The notes under the pieces are model-generated. The model did not search any database, was not told the origin of the DNA, and saw nothing but the letters and a program-made list of their open reading frames with translations. Source: Pseudomonadota bacterium (GTDB lineage: Bacteria; Pseudomonadota; Gammaproteobacteria; Steroidobacterales; Steroidobacteraceae). Taken from it: a DNA stretch of 64,000 nt. The stretch's first letter is position 1; each line of letters begins with the position of its first letter. Made by a program: the position numbers and the translations under genes. Shown in pieces: positions 16,064 through 25,348 of the stretch. Location: the NCBI GenBank assembly GCA_018240525.1, contig JAFEFN010000013.1, forward strand, positions 62,001 to 126,000, given 5' to 3'.

Positions 16064-17074
16064 ATGACCCGCCCGCAGGGGCTGTTTCGCCGCGTGCTCC
16101 TCGCGGGAGCGCTGTTGGCCACGCTCGCCGTGGTCGCCTGGTGGGTCACCCCCTGGCCGAGCGTCTGGGTGATCCGCGCGATCTTCGACAGGGGAGCGAG
16201 GGACACCGCGTCGGCACTGGAGAAGCATCTCCCGGCCGGACTGCAGCTGCGGGAAGCGGTTCACTACGACCCGGCGGAGGCGGATGCGCTGCTCGATGTG
16301 TATCGGCCGGTCGATCTGCCGGCTGCCGCGCCCACCATCGTCTGGTTCCACGGGGGTGCCTTCGTGTCCGGTCGCCGCGGCGACGTGGCGAGTTACCTGA
16401 AAATCCTGGCTGGCCGCGGGTATGCAACGGTCAACGTCGACTATTCGATCTCACCGTCGGCACGCTACCCGACTCCCATCCGCCAGGGTGCCGGTGCCCT
16501 GGCTTTCCTCGATCGCCACGCAGACGAGCTGGGCATCAATCGCAACGCGTGGGTGCTCGCCGGCGACTCTGCGGGCGCACAGATTGCCGCCGAGCTGGCG
16601 AACCTCATCACCTCGGTCGACTACGCGCGCAAGGTCGGCATCCCGGCGCCACTCTCCGCGGCCCAGCTGAAGGGTGCGCTGCTGTACTGTGGTGTCTACG
16701 ACATCGAGCAGCTGGGGTCCTCGGGGGGTGCCGTCATGGCCTGGTTTGTCCACACGGTCACCTGGTCGTACAGCGGCCGCCGCGACTGGCGCAAGGCTGC
16801 GGGGATCGAGCGCATGTCCGTGGCCCGCTATGTCACGCCGGAATTTCCGCCGACGCTGATCACGGCCGGCAACGCAGATCCGCTCGAGTCGCAATCCACG
16901 CAGATGCTACGCGCCCTGCAGGCCCTGCGGGTGCCGGTGCAGGGCTTCTTCTTCCCTCATGACCACCGGCCACCGCTGGGTCATGAGTACCAGTTCAACC
17001 TCGACGGGCAGGACGGGCGCGAGGCGCTGGCGCGGTCCGTCAGCTGGCTGCAGCAGCTGCCCGCCGGGCCGTAG
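16064..17074 (+). CDS. Alpha/beta hydrolase (esterase/lipase-like), membrane-anchored or exported
   Basis: A protein of about 336 residues with an N-terminal hydrophobic segment (VLLAGALLATLAVVAWW) and an alpha/beta hydrolase domain. VWFHGGAFVSGRRG is the oxyanion-hole segment and VLAGDSAGAQIA holds the nucleophile Ser. The Asp is in TAGNADPLES and the His in HDHRPPLGHEYQF. It resembles the BD-FAE/carboxylesterase group acting outside the cytoplasmic membrane. The start is uncertain: GTG 16061 and ATG 16064 are adjacent, and an in-frame TTG lies at 16037. It follows the DUF922 gene by about 19 bases. Substrate unknown. Confidence 0.86.
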   Translation: MTRPQGLFRRVLLAGALLATLAVVAWWVTPWPSVWVIRAIFDRGARDTASALEKHLPAGLQLREAVHYDPAEADALLDVYRPVDLPAAAPTIVWFHGGAFVSGRRGDVASYLKILAGRGYATVNVDYSISPSARYPTPIRQGAGALAFLDRHADELGINRNAWVLAGDSAGAQIAAELANLITSVDYARKVGIPAPLSAAQLKGALLYCGVYDIEQLGSSGGAVMAWFVHTVTWSYSGRRDWRKAAGIERMSVARYVTPEFPPTLITAGNADPLESQSTQMLRALQALRVPVQGFFFPHDHRPPLGHEYQFNLDGQDGREALARSVSWLQQLPAGP

Positions 17075-17094
17075 CCGAGAGCCGCGGCCCGGGG

Positions 17095-17125
17095 CCCTCG
17101 CTGGCGGGACCGCGCCAGCGGAGGG
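17095..17125. terminator. Hairpin between convergent genes
   Basis: CCCTCGCTGGCG and CGCCAGCGGAGGG form a 12-bp stem with one bulged G and a 6-base loop between the hydrolase gene (ends 17074) and the M19 dipeptidase gene (ends 17147). There is no T-tract on either side, so it is a weak intrinsic terminator or simply an mRNA 3'-end stabiliser for both transcripts. Confidence 0.45.
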
Positions 17126-17146
17126 TGAGGCCGAGCGCAGGTCGGC

Positions 17147-18463
<1,317 letters not shown>

Positions 18464-18518
18464 AGGGTTTCCCGGGAAGACGTGGTCGATCAGTGGGCCT
18501 AAGGATACGCCGGAACCG

Positions 18519-20093
18519 TCACTGTGCCTTGGCCACCGGGGTGAACAGCAGGTCCTGGTAGTCGTAGGAGAAGTCGGCGATCGGCGAGGCCGCCTTCATG
18601 GTCACCCGCTCGATGTTGCCCTCGGCACCCAGCCCGAAGGTGACGTAGGCCGGCTCGATGCTCTTGTCGGTGAGGTGCGTGAGGAAGGTGTCGTACTGCC
18701 AGTGCTCGAGCGTACCGGACATGCGCGGGGTGGACTTGAAGTCGATGGCAAGCCTGCCGTCCTTCAGGCTGACCTCGATGTTGCCGTACCAGGGGTCGGC
18801 GAACGTGCCGGTGTAGCGCTCCAGCGGCAACGACGGCCCGATCGCGGCGGGCTGGGCCGCCGGCGCCTTGAGCGCCTCGAGGGCACCGGCCACCTTCTGC
18901 CGCTTCTCCGCCTGCCAGCGCGCCACCCAGTCGGTGTGCGGCAGCTTAAGGTAATGGTCGAGCAACTCGTCCATCAGCCCGAGCAGCACCTCGCCGTCCT
19001 CGCAGTTGATCTCCAGCGAGAAACCCACCTGCTTCTCCGGGATCAGCACCACCACGGTCTGGAACCCGAACACGGCGCCGCTGTGCCAGACGATCTTGGC
19101 GCCGCGGTAGTCGCTGACGTTCCAGCCCAGGGCATAGGTGTTGAAGAGCGGCTGGGTCAGCTTGAGCGCCGGGGACACCGGGCGCACCGGCTCGAGCGTC
19201 ACCGGGGTCCACATCTGCTCGTGCGCGGCGGCCGAGAACAGCCGGCCCTGGTGGCCGGGCAGCTCGCCCGCGTGCAGCTGGATCAGCAGCCAGCGCGCGA
19301 GGTCGTTGGCGCTGATGGCCAGGCCGCCGGCCGGGGCGGCGGTGCGGCCGAGCTCGTCGCGCTCATCGAGCATCTCCTGCTTCCCGGCGCCGCGAAATCC
19401 GCCGTCCATGCGCGCGTGCGGCTGCGCGCGGTTGGCGGTGGCAAAACGCGAGGGCGAGTCGCTCGTGGCGTGCAGCATGCCGGCGGGCTTGAACACCTGC
19501 TCGGCCATGAACTGCTCCCAGCTCTGCCCGGTCACCTGCTCGATCAGCTGGCCGGCCACCATGTAGAGCACGTTGTCGTAGGCAAAGCCGCTGCGGAAGC
19601 TCGTGGCGGGCCTGATGTAGCGCAGCCGGCGCACCGATTCGGCACGCGTGAGGTTGGTGCGGGGCACGAACAGCAGGTCCCCGGCGCCCAGGCCGAGCCC
19701 GCTGCGGTGGACCAGCAGGTCGCGGATGGTCATTTCGCGCGTGACCCACGGGTCGTACATCTGAAAGCCCGGCAGGCGGTCGATCACCTTGTCGTCCCAG
19801 CCGATCCTGCCCTGGTCGACCAGGATCCCGAGCGCCGCCACCGTCATCGCCTTGCCGGTGGAACCGGTGGGGAAGATCGTGTCCGCATCCACAGGGTCGC
19901 TGCGGCCGATGGCCTTGACGCCGAAGCCCTTGGCGAAGGTGACCTTGTCGCCCTCGACGATGGCGATCGACATGCCCGGGACGCCCACGGCGGTGCGTGC
20001 CGCCTCCGCGCGCTGCGCGAAATCCGCCGGGGGCGCGGCGAGTGCGCTTGTGGATGCGATGAAGGTGAGGAAGGAAAGGAGGGTGCGTTTCAT
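18519..20093 (-). CDS. Serine hydrolase, beta-lactamase/S12 family, exported (1)
   Basis: A 524-residue exported protein: signal peptide MKRTLLSFLTFIASTSALAA, an S12 transpeptidase-like domain with the S-x-x-K nucleophile in PTGSTGKAMT and the Y-x-N in FAYDNVLYMVAGQL, then a C-terminal beta-rich (DUF3471-like) domain from about residue 405 (YTGTFADPWYGNIEVSLKDG). Family members are D-Ala carboxypeptidases, D-aminopeptidases and esterases. The ATG overlaps the stop of the transporter gene by four bases (ATGA), so translation is coupled. In this operon a D-peptide-cleaving role is the most economical reading, but esterase activity cannot be excluded. Confidence 0.9.
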   Translation of the reverse strand: MKRTLLSFLTFIASTSALAAPPADFAQRAEAARTAVGVPGMSIAIVEGDKVTFAKGFGVKAIGRSDPVDADTIFPTGSTGKAMTVAALGILVDQGRIGWDDKVIDRLPGFQMYDPWVTREMTIRDLLVHRSGLGLGAGDLLFVPRTNLTRAESVRRLRYIRPATSFRSGFAYDNVLYMVAGQLIEQVTGQSWEQFMAEQVFKPAGMLHATSDSPSRFATANRAQPHARMDGGFRGAGKQEMLDERDELGRTAAPAGGLAISANDLARWLLIQLHAGELPGHQGRLFSAAAHEQMWTPVTLEPVRPVSPALKLTQPLFNTYALGWNVSDYRGAKIVWHSGAVFGFQTVVVLIPEKQVGFSLEINCEDGEVLLGLMDELLDHYLKLPHTDWVARWQAEKRQKVAGALEALKAPAAQPAAIGPSLPLERYTGTFADPWYGNIEVSLKDGRLAIDFKSTPRMSGTLEHWQYDTFLTHLTDKSIEPAYVTFGLGAEGNIERVTMKAASPIADFSYDYQDLLFTPVAKAQ

Positions 20094-21190
20094 GTCACTT
20101 CCTGGCGGACGGTGCCGCGCCGCAGCTTGTAGATGCCGACGGTGAGGACCGGCAGCACGTAGACCAGCAGGAACATGGCCGCGAGCAGGCGGTAGCCGTT
20201 GGCGATCAGGGCAACCAGGCCAAAGCGGGCGGCGATGAACATGCAGCCGCTGAGGATGGCGAGGGCGATGCCGAGGCGGGCGCGGCGCCCGAGGGTGTGC
20301 CCGTGCCGGCGCTGCCAGGCGTGCCCGATGCGCTCGTTGATGGCATGGACCGAACCGGTGCCGCTCTCGAGCAGGGCCGAGAAGATCATCAGCTGGAACA
20401 GGACCCGGAACAGCGGCAGGTCCAGGCGCTGCAGCAGGAAGTCGGACGGCAGCGTCGCCTGCCCGATCTGCGGGTAGTAGGCCATCATGCAGCAGAAGAA
20501 CAGCAGCGCCGGCAGCATGGCCAGGGGTCCTGCGATCAGCCCGGCGATGACCGCGTCGCGGTTGCTGGTGAGGTGGCGCAGCACCGGCAGGATCACCACC
20601 GCGCCGACGATGTTGTAGCTCGCGTAGGTGATGCCCCCGGTGACCCACCCGGTCATGGGAACGTGCCCGGAGAACCCGGCCACGATCTGCCCCCCGAAGT
20701 GCGTGAGCGAGAGCACCAGGAACAGCGCGTACACCCCGTACAGCAGGAAGGAAACCACGGTGAACAGCCGCTCGACGGAGGTGTTCCCGTAGGCCACCAC
20801 CAGGGCGATCGAGGCCATGAGGGCCAGCGTGCCCGCAAGCGTCGGGAATCCCAGGCTCGCGGCGATCGCCCCGGCGGCCGCGCCGAACACGGCGAGGATC
20901 AGCACCACGAACAGCAGGTAGGACAGCTCGAAGGCGATCCAGCCGGGGCCGAGCAGCGCACGGACGAAGCTCTGGTAGTCGCGGGTGTTGCTGGCACGGG
21001 AAAAGAGGAAGGTCGCCACGCACACCCCGCTCCAGATGAGCGTCGCGAGCAGCATCGCGGCCACCCCGCCCCAGGGCCCGCTCGGCAGGAAGAACTCGGC
21101 CAGCTCGCGCCCGGTGGCGTAGCCACCGCCGATCACGACCGCCTTGTAGGCGAAGCCCGGCAGCAGGAAGCGCTGGAACCGCGATGACAT
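20090..21190 (-). CDS. YkvI-like membrane transport protein
   Basis: A 366-residue polytopic membrane protein with about ten hydrophobic helices. It opens with FLLPGFAYKAVVIGGGYATGRE, an unwound-helix glycine motif found in YkvI-like proteins related to the APC/LeuT-fold superfamily. Members are presumed amino-acid or small-peptide transporters of the cytoplasmic membrane. It lies between the epimerase gene (51 bases upstream) and the S12 hydrolase gene (overlap). It may carry the D-amino acid or dipeptide released in the periplasm into the cell. The substrate is inferred from context only. Confidence 0.83.
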   Translation of the reverse strand: MSSRFQRFLLPGFAYKAVVIGGGYATGRELAEFFLPSGPWGGVAAMLLATLIWSGVCVATFLFSRASNTRDYQSFVRALLGPGWIAFELSYLLFVVLILAVFGAAAGAIAASLGFPTLAGTLALMASIALVVAYGNTSVERLFTVVSFLLYGVYALFLVLSLTHFGGQIVAGFSGHVPMTGWVTGGITYASYNIVGAVVILPVLRHLTSNRDAVIAGLIAGPLAMLPALLFFCCMMAYYPQIGQATLPSDFLLQRLDLPLFRVLFQLMIFSALLESGTGSVHAINERIGHAWQRRHGHTLGRRARLGIALAILSGCMFIAARFGLVALIANGYRLLAAMFLLVYVLPVLTVGIYKLRRGTVRQEVT

Positions 21191-21241
21191 GGTGCGGGAG
21201 CTACCGCGGACGCGGCGCGCGACGGCAGCTGCAGCGCCGGC

Positions 21242-22252
21242 TCAAGCCGCCGGCCTGCCGGAACTCCCCCAGACCGTCTCGTCGCACCAGATCATGCCGT
21301 CCGCGTAGGTGATCGTCGGCGGCGGGTCGTGCTTGAGGAAGGTCGGGCCGTCGAGGTCGACGACATCGCACAGCTGGCCGACGATGAAGGACGGGGCCAT
21401 CGCGAGGCTCGTGCCCACCATGTTGCCCACCATGACGCCCAGGCCCAGGCGGCGCGCCTCGCGCGCCATGGCCAGGCCCTCGGTGAGGCCGCCGCACTTG
21501 TCGAGCTTGATGTTGACCATGCTGAAGCGACCCACCAGTCCGGCGACATCGGCGAGGGTCTGGGCACTCTCGTCGGCAATCAGCGGGACCGGCGAGCTGA
21601 AGCCGTCGAGGTCGGCCTCGCGGCCGCGCTTGAGCGGCTGCTCCAGCTGCGACACGCGCTCCTGGACCAGAACATCGATCAGCGGGCGCAGCCCCGCGAT
21701 GTCGTAGCCCTGGTTCGCATCCACCCCGATCCAGGCATCCGGGCGGGCGGCGCGCACGGCGCGCACGCGCTCGATGTCGAGCGTCGCCTCGCCGGTGAGC
21801 TTCAGTTTCAGGGCACGCGCGACGGTGTAGCCGCGCGCGGCGTCGGCCATGTGCTGCGCACTCTCGGCCCCCAGGGTGAAGGTGGTGAGCAAGGGCTTCG
21901 GCGGCGGCAGTCCTGCCAGCTGCCAGACCGGCTTCCCGCTGCGCTTGGACTCCAGTTCCCACAGCGCGCAGTCGAGGGCGTTGCGGGCGCCACCGGCCGG
22001 CAGCAGTGACTGCAGCGCCTGGCGGTCGATGCCCGCCTCGATGGTGCTGCGGTGCGACTCGAGGGCCGCCATCACCTGGTCCACCCCATCGCCGAGGTAG
22101 TAGACCCCCGCCGCCTCGCCACGGCCACGGTGCCGGCCGTCGTCAACGGTGGCGAACACCACGTCCAGGCCGTCGAACACGAAGCCGGCAATGCGGAACG
22201 GCGCCTTGAAGGGCAGTCGTACCTTCTCGACAGCGAGCCGCAGCGCGCCCAT
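21242..22252 (-). CDS. dgcA: Enolase-superfamily dipeptide epimerase / N-acyl-D-Glu racemase-like (DgcA-like)
   Basis: A 336-residue mandelate-racemase-subgroup enzyme. The catalytic K-x-K is in RALKLKLTGEA, the metal ligands are in GVDANQGYD, LEQPL and IADESA, and the opposite-face Lys is in MVNIKLDKCGGLTEG. The D-x-D near the C-terminus (VVDLDGPTF) is typical of L-Ala-D/L-Glu epimerases. The same family includes the racemase DgcA of a D-glutamate route that works with DgcN. ATG 22252 overlaps the preceding stop by one base (TGATG). Both a dipeptide-epimerase and an N-acetyl-D-Glu racemase role are possible; the DgcN-like gene in the same operon favours D-Glu metabolism. Confidence 0.82.
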   Translation of the reverse strand: MGALRLAVEKVRLPFKAPFRIAGFVFDGLDVVFATVDDGRHRGRGEAAGVYYLGDGVDQVMAALESHRSTIEAGIDRQALQSLLPAGGARNALDCALWELESKRSGKPVWQLAGLPPPKPLLTTFTLGAESAQHMADAARGYTVARALKLKLTGEATLDIERVRAVRAARPDAWIGVDANQGYDIAGLRPLIDVLVQERVSQLEQPLKRGREADLDGFSSPVPLIADESAQTLADVAGLVGRFSMVNIKLDKCGGLTEGLAMAREARRLGLGVMVGNMVGTSLAMAPSFIVGQLCDVVDLDGPTFLKHDPPPTITYADGMIWCDETVWGSSGRPAA

Positions 22253-24204
22253 CAGTAGTTCGTCCCGAAGCTCATCAGGTGGAACACGAAGCCGACCCAC
22301 ACGACGGTCCCGGCGGCGATGACGAGCACGATGCTCCAGAGCCGCGCCGGCCAGCGGCGCTTGCCGCCCCAGACCGCGCGCAGGTTGCGCAGCATGAGGT
22401 AGAAGCCGCCGAGGAAGGCGACGATCCCGAAGACCTGCGCGACGTGGACCAGCCAGTCAGAGCGGGTGCTCAGGTAATTGTAGTCCTTGAGCATCGCCGA
22501 CAGGATGCTGGTCCACAGGATGAGTGCTGCGACGATCAGGACGGCGCCGACGCGGCTGCCGCGATAGGCCTTCAGGGCGGGCAGGTCGAGGGCCAGCGGC
22601 GCCCGGTAGCGCCTTCGTACGATCGCGGCGACGGGCCAGAAGATCGCCGTGAGCAGCAGCGCGACCGCGCCTGCGCCCAGCAGCGGCAGGAGCCACGCAC
22701 CGTCGGCGTACCAGGGGACGCGGTCGAACACCTCGAACGGCGAGGCGAAGTCGAAGCTCCAGCGCACCGGCTTGCCATCGACCACCTGCGCGGCCGCCAT
22801 GTCGTGCGCATCGCGGTCCTGCCAGACCCAGGGGGCGATCTCCACCCAGTGGCGCGGCTTACCGTTGGCGCCAGGCCACGGCAGGACCAGCCCGCCCTTC
22901 TTGTCCAGAGCCACCTTGCTCTGGCCGACGAGGCCGACCGCGGCGAGGAAACTCGACTTCGAGGCGCGCGAGGCCTCCCAGCTGCCGACCATGGCGCGCG
23001 CATGCTCCGCGGCGGTCTTCTCGTCCACCGCCGGCGTGGCGCGCGCGGCCGGGAAGTAGCGGTCGGCGAAGTCCTGGAACAGGGTCTCGCGCAGCGGCTG
23101 CACGACGCCCTCCTTGCCGGGACTGTTGAACGAGGCGTAGAAGCCGACGTTCTCCTTCAGGAACAGGTGCAGCGAGGTATGGAAGGCATTGGTGTCCCCC
23201 AGGTGCCCGATGACCTCGCGCCCGTTGATGTTGGTCTCGAAGAAGCCGAGCTCCATGCGGTTCAGCGGCGGCAGCACGGTCAGCGGGCTGTTGTGCATCT
23301 GCTCGGCGGTCTCGGCCTTGAGGATGCGGTTGCCGTGGTACTCCCCATTCTGCAGGTGCGCGATCATGAAGTGCGCCATGTCCTCCCCGGAGGCCGACAT
23401 CGAGCCGGCCGGTGAGGGGCCGATGATCTCGAAGGGCTTGGGATCCTCGGAGGCCTCCGAGTAGCCCTTGGACATCAGCGGCGCCAGGTCCGCGGGCAGC
23501 GGCTGGCGGAAGGTCGAATGCTTCATGTCCAGCGGGGCGAAGATGTGCTTGTCGACGTAGTCATCGAACGGCTCACCGGAAACGCGCTGCACGATGTAGG
23601 CGGCGAGCGAGGCCCCGTAGTTCGAGTAGGCCGGCGTGCCGCCCACGGCGTACACGCGGTGCGGCACCCAAACCTTCAGGTACTTCTCGAAGCCGACGTC
23701 CTTGGGATCGTCCGAGAGGATGCCCTTGGCCTGCTCCTCGAAGCCGGCGGTGTGCTGCATGAGGTTGCGCATGGTCACGGGCTTGCCATCGCGCTCGGGG
23801 ATCCTGAAATCCAGGTACTTGTTGATGTCCGCGTCGAGGTCGATCTTGCCCTGCTCGACCTGCTGCATCACCGCCGTCCAGGTGATGAGCTTGGACACCG
23901 AGCCCGGGCGGAACAGCGTGAGCTTCGGGTCCACCGGCGTGCGCTTCTCCACGTCCGCGAAGCCATAGCCGCGCTCGGTCAGGATCTGCCCGTCCTTGAC
24001 CACCGCCACGACTGCGCCGGCGATGTCGCCGTGGCGCAGCGCCCAGGGCATGTAGCCATCGAGCCAGGCATCGACGTCGCTGGCCGTCAGTTCGTGCGCC
24101 ACCGGGGCCGCCGCCGGAGTGCTGTCTTCAGCGCACGCCAGTGCACCCGCCAGCGACACCACGGTCCCGGCCAGCACCGAGAGAATCAGGCTTGGTTTGC
24201 TCAC
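22252..24204 (-). CDS. Serine hydrolase, S12 family, with C-terminal membrane domain (2)
   Basis: A 650-residue protein. A signal segment (LSVLAGTVVSLAGALACA) is followed by an S12 domain with S-x-x-K in PGSVSKLITW (about residue 102), Y-S-N in PAYSNYGAS and a His-Gly-type motif HLGDTNAF. A C-terminal region has about four transmembrane helices, for example GAGAVALLLTAIFWPVAAIV and VGAVLIVAALILW. The active site therefore lies in the periplasm, anchored to the inner membrane. The start is GTG 24204, with AGGAA upstream and 18 bases after the DgcN-like gene. The fusion to several TM helices is like the FmtA/PBP-related S12 proteins. The likely substrate is a D-amino-acid peptide or ester. Confidence 0.88.
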   Translation of the reverse strand: MSKPSLILSVLAGTVVSLAGALACAEDSTPAAAPVAHELTASDVDAWLDGYMPWALRHGDIAGAVVAVVKDGQILTERGYGFADVEKRTPVDPKLTLFRPGSVSKLITWTAVMQQVEQGKIDLDADINKYLDFRIPERDGKPVTMRNLMQHTAGFEEQAKGILSDDPKDVGFEKYLKVWVPHRVYAVGGTPAYSNYGASLAAYIVQRVSGEPFDDYVDKHIFAPLDMKHSTFRQPLPADLAPLMSKGYSEASEDPKPFEIIGPSPAGSMSASGEDMAHFMIAHLQNGEYHGNRILKAETAEQMHNSPLTVLPPLNRMELGFFETNINGREVIGHLGDTNAFHTSLHLFLKENVGFYASFNSPGKEGVVQPLRETLFQDFADRYFPAARATPAVDEKTAAEHARAMVGSWEASRASKSSFLAAVGLVGQSKVALDKKGGLVLPWPGANGKPRHWVEIAPWVWQDRDAHDMAAAQVVDGKPVRWSFDFASPFEVFDRVPWYADGAWLLPLLGAGAVALLLTAIFWPVAAIVRRRYRAPLALDLPALKAYRGSRVGAVLIVAALILWTSILSAMLKDYNYLSTRSDWLVHVAQVFGIVAFLGGFYLMLRNLRAVWGGKRRWPARLWSIVLVIAAGTVVWVGFVFHLMSFGTNY

Positions 24205-24222
24205 GTTCTTATTCCTGTCAGG

Positions 24223-25275
24223 TCATGCAAGGCACGAATCGATCAGTCGCTCGAACTCGGCGCCGCCGCGCATCGGGTCGGCCGCCGGGATCCCCAGCCG
24301 CGCGCTCTCCTGCGCCATCAGCTCGCGCGCAGCCGCCGGCTCAAGGTGCGCGGTGTTCAGCGAGATGCCCCCGCAGCGGATCGCCGGGTTGGTGCGCCGG
24401 CCGATGCGCAGGTTCAGGTCGATGGTCTCCGCCAGGCTCGGCAACGGGAAGTCCGGGTGCCCCATGACGCTCTGGCGCCCGGGCTGGTGGCACACGACGA
24501 TGACGTCCGGCTGGCTGCCGTGCAGCAGCCCCATGGACACCGCCGCATAGGCCGGATGAAATAGCGAGCCCTGTCCCTCGATGACGTCCCAGTGGCCAGG
24601 GGCGGCGGCAGGACTGAGCAGCTCGGCCGCACCGGCCTCGAAGTCACTCACCACCGCATCCATCGGCATGCCGCTGCCGGAGATGAGGATGCCGGTCTGC
24701 CCCGTCGCCCGGAAGTCGGCCGCGAGACCGCGCGACTTGAACGCGCGCGCGATGGCGAGCGCGGTGTATTTCTTGCCGAGCGCGCAGTCGGTGCCGACCG
24801 TGAGCAGGCGCTTGCCGGAGCGCTTCTCGCCGGTGCCGCAGGGGATGTTCGGCGGCGGCGTGCGCACATCGATCAGGCGGCGGCCGCAGCGTTCGGCAGC
24901 CGCCTTGAGCTGCGGCACGGAGGCGAGCTTCACGTGCAGCCCGCTGACGATGTCGAGCCCGGCCTCCACCGCTTCCACCAGCAGCGGCACCCAGCTCGCG
25001 CCGATCACGCCGCCGGTGTTGGCGATGCCGATGACGAGCCCGCGCGCACCGCGCACCAGCGCCTGCTTCGGCGTCAGCCGCGGCAGCCCCGTGGTGACGG
25101 TGGCGGTGTCGCAGCCCCACTCCCCGATGCAGCGCTCCGGCGCCCAGTCGCGCAGGCCGAAGGCGGTCTTCGCATAGCCCGCCTCGGTCGCATCGCCGAG
25201 AAAGAGCAGGTAGGGGGTCGGCAGCTGCGTCACCGACGCGGCGGGCGCCGCCGCGGAGCCGTTGGAGTCATTCAT
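24223..25275 (-). CDS. dgcN: DUF1611 protein, D-glutamate N-acetyltransferase DgcN-like
   Basis: A 350-residue cytoplasmic protein of the DUF1611 family. The central nucleotide-binding-like segment LLTVGTDCALGKKYTALAIA near residue 175 is the family P-loop, with FRATGQTGILISGSGMPMDA and DVIEGQGSLFHPAYAAVSMG following. Marine homologues called DgcN acetylate D-glutamate before its racemisation by an enolase-superfamily enzyme, and exactly such an enzyme is encoded two genes downstream. ATG 25275 is chosen because longer readings enter the TonB-receptor terminator. It is the first gene of the six-gene operon after that terminator. The symbol is given by family resemblance; activity is inferred. 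Confidence 0.82.
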   Translation of the reverse strand: MNDSNGSAAAPAASVTQLPTPYLLFLGDATEAGYAKTAFGLRDWAPERCIGEWGCDTATVTTGLPRLTPKQALVRGARGLVIGIANTGGVIGASWVPLLVEAVEAGLDIVSGLHVKLASVPQLKAAAERCGRRLIDVRTPPPNIPCGTGEKRSGKRLLTVGTDCALGKKYTALAIARAFKSRGLAADFRATGQTGILISGSGMPMDAVVSDFEAGAAELLSPAAAPGHWDVIEGQGSLFHPAYAAVSMGLLHGSQPDVIVVCHQPGRQSVMGHPDFPLPSLAETIDLNLRIGRRTNPAIRCGGISLNTAHLEPAAARELMAQESARLGIPAADPMRGGAEFERLIDSCLA

Positions 25276-25308
25276 AGCGTAAGAAGTATCGCTCGTCCGT
25301 GAAGATAA

Positions 25309-25339
25309 AGGCTGGCGCGGGTTCCGCCCGCGCCAGCCT
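25309..25339 (-). terminator. Intrinsic terminator after the TonB receptor gene
   Basis: AGGCTGGCGCGGG and CCCGCGCCAGCCT form a perfect 13-bp stem around a 5-base loop. On the minus strand it lies 10 bases after the receptor stop and is followed by TTTATCTTC. It separates the receptor from the DgcN-led operon and probably lets the receptor be made in excess, with read-through feeding the downstream genes. Confidence 0.85.
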
Positions 25340-25348
25340 GTGCCTTTC

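Noticed and set aside
18519..21023. An 834-residue reading treated as one serine hydrolase gene
   Set aside because: The N-terminal 310 residues are the transporter gene in another frame. The signal peptide beginning at 20093 and the 4-base overlap set the real start.
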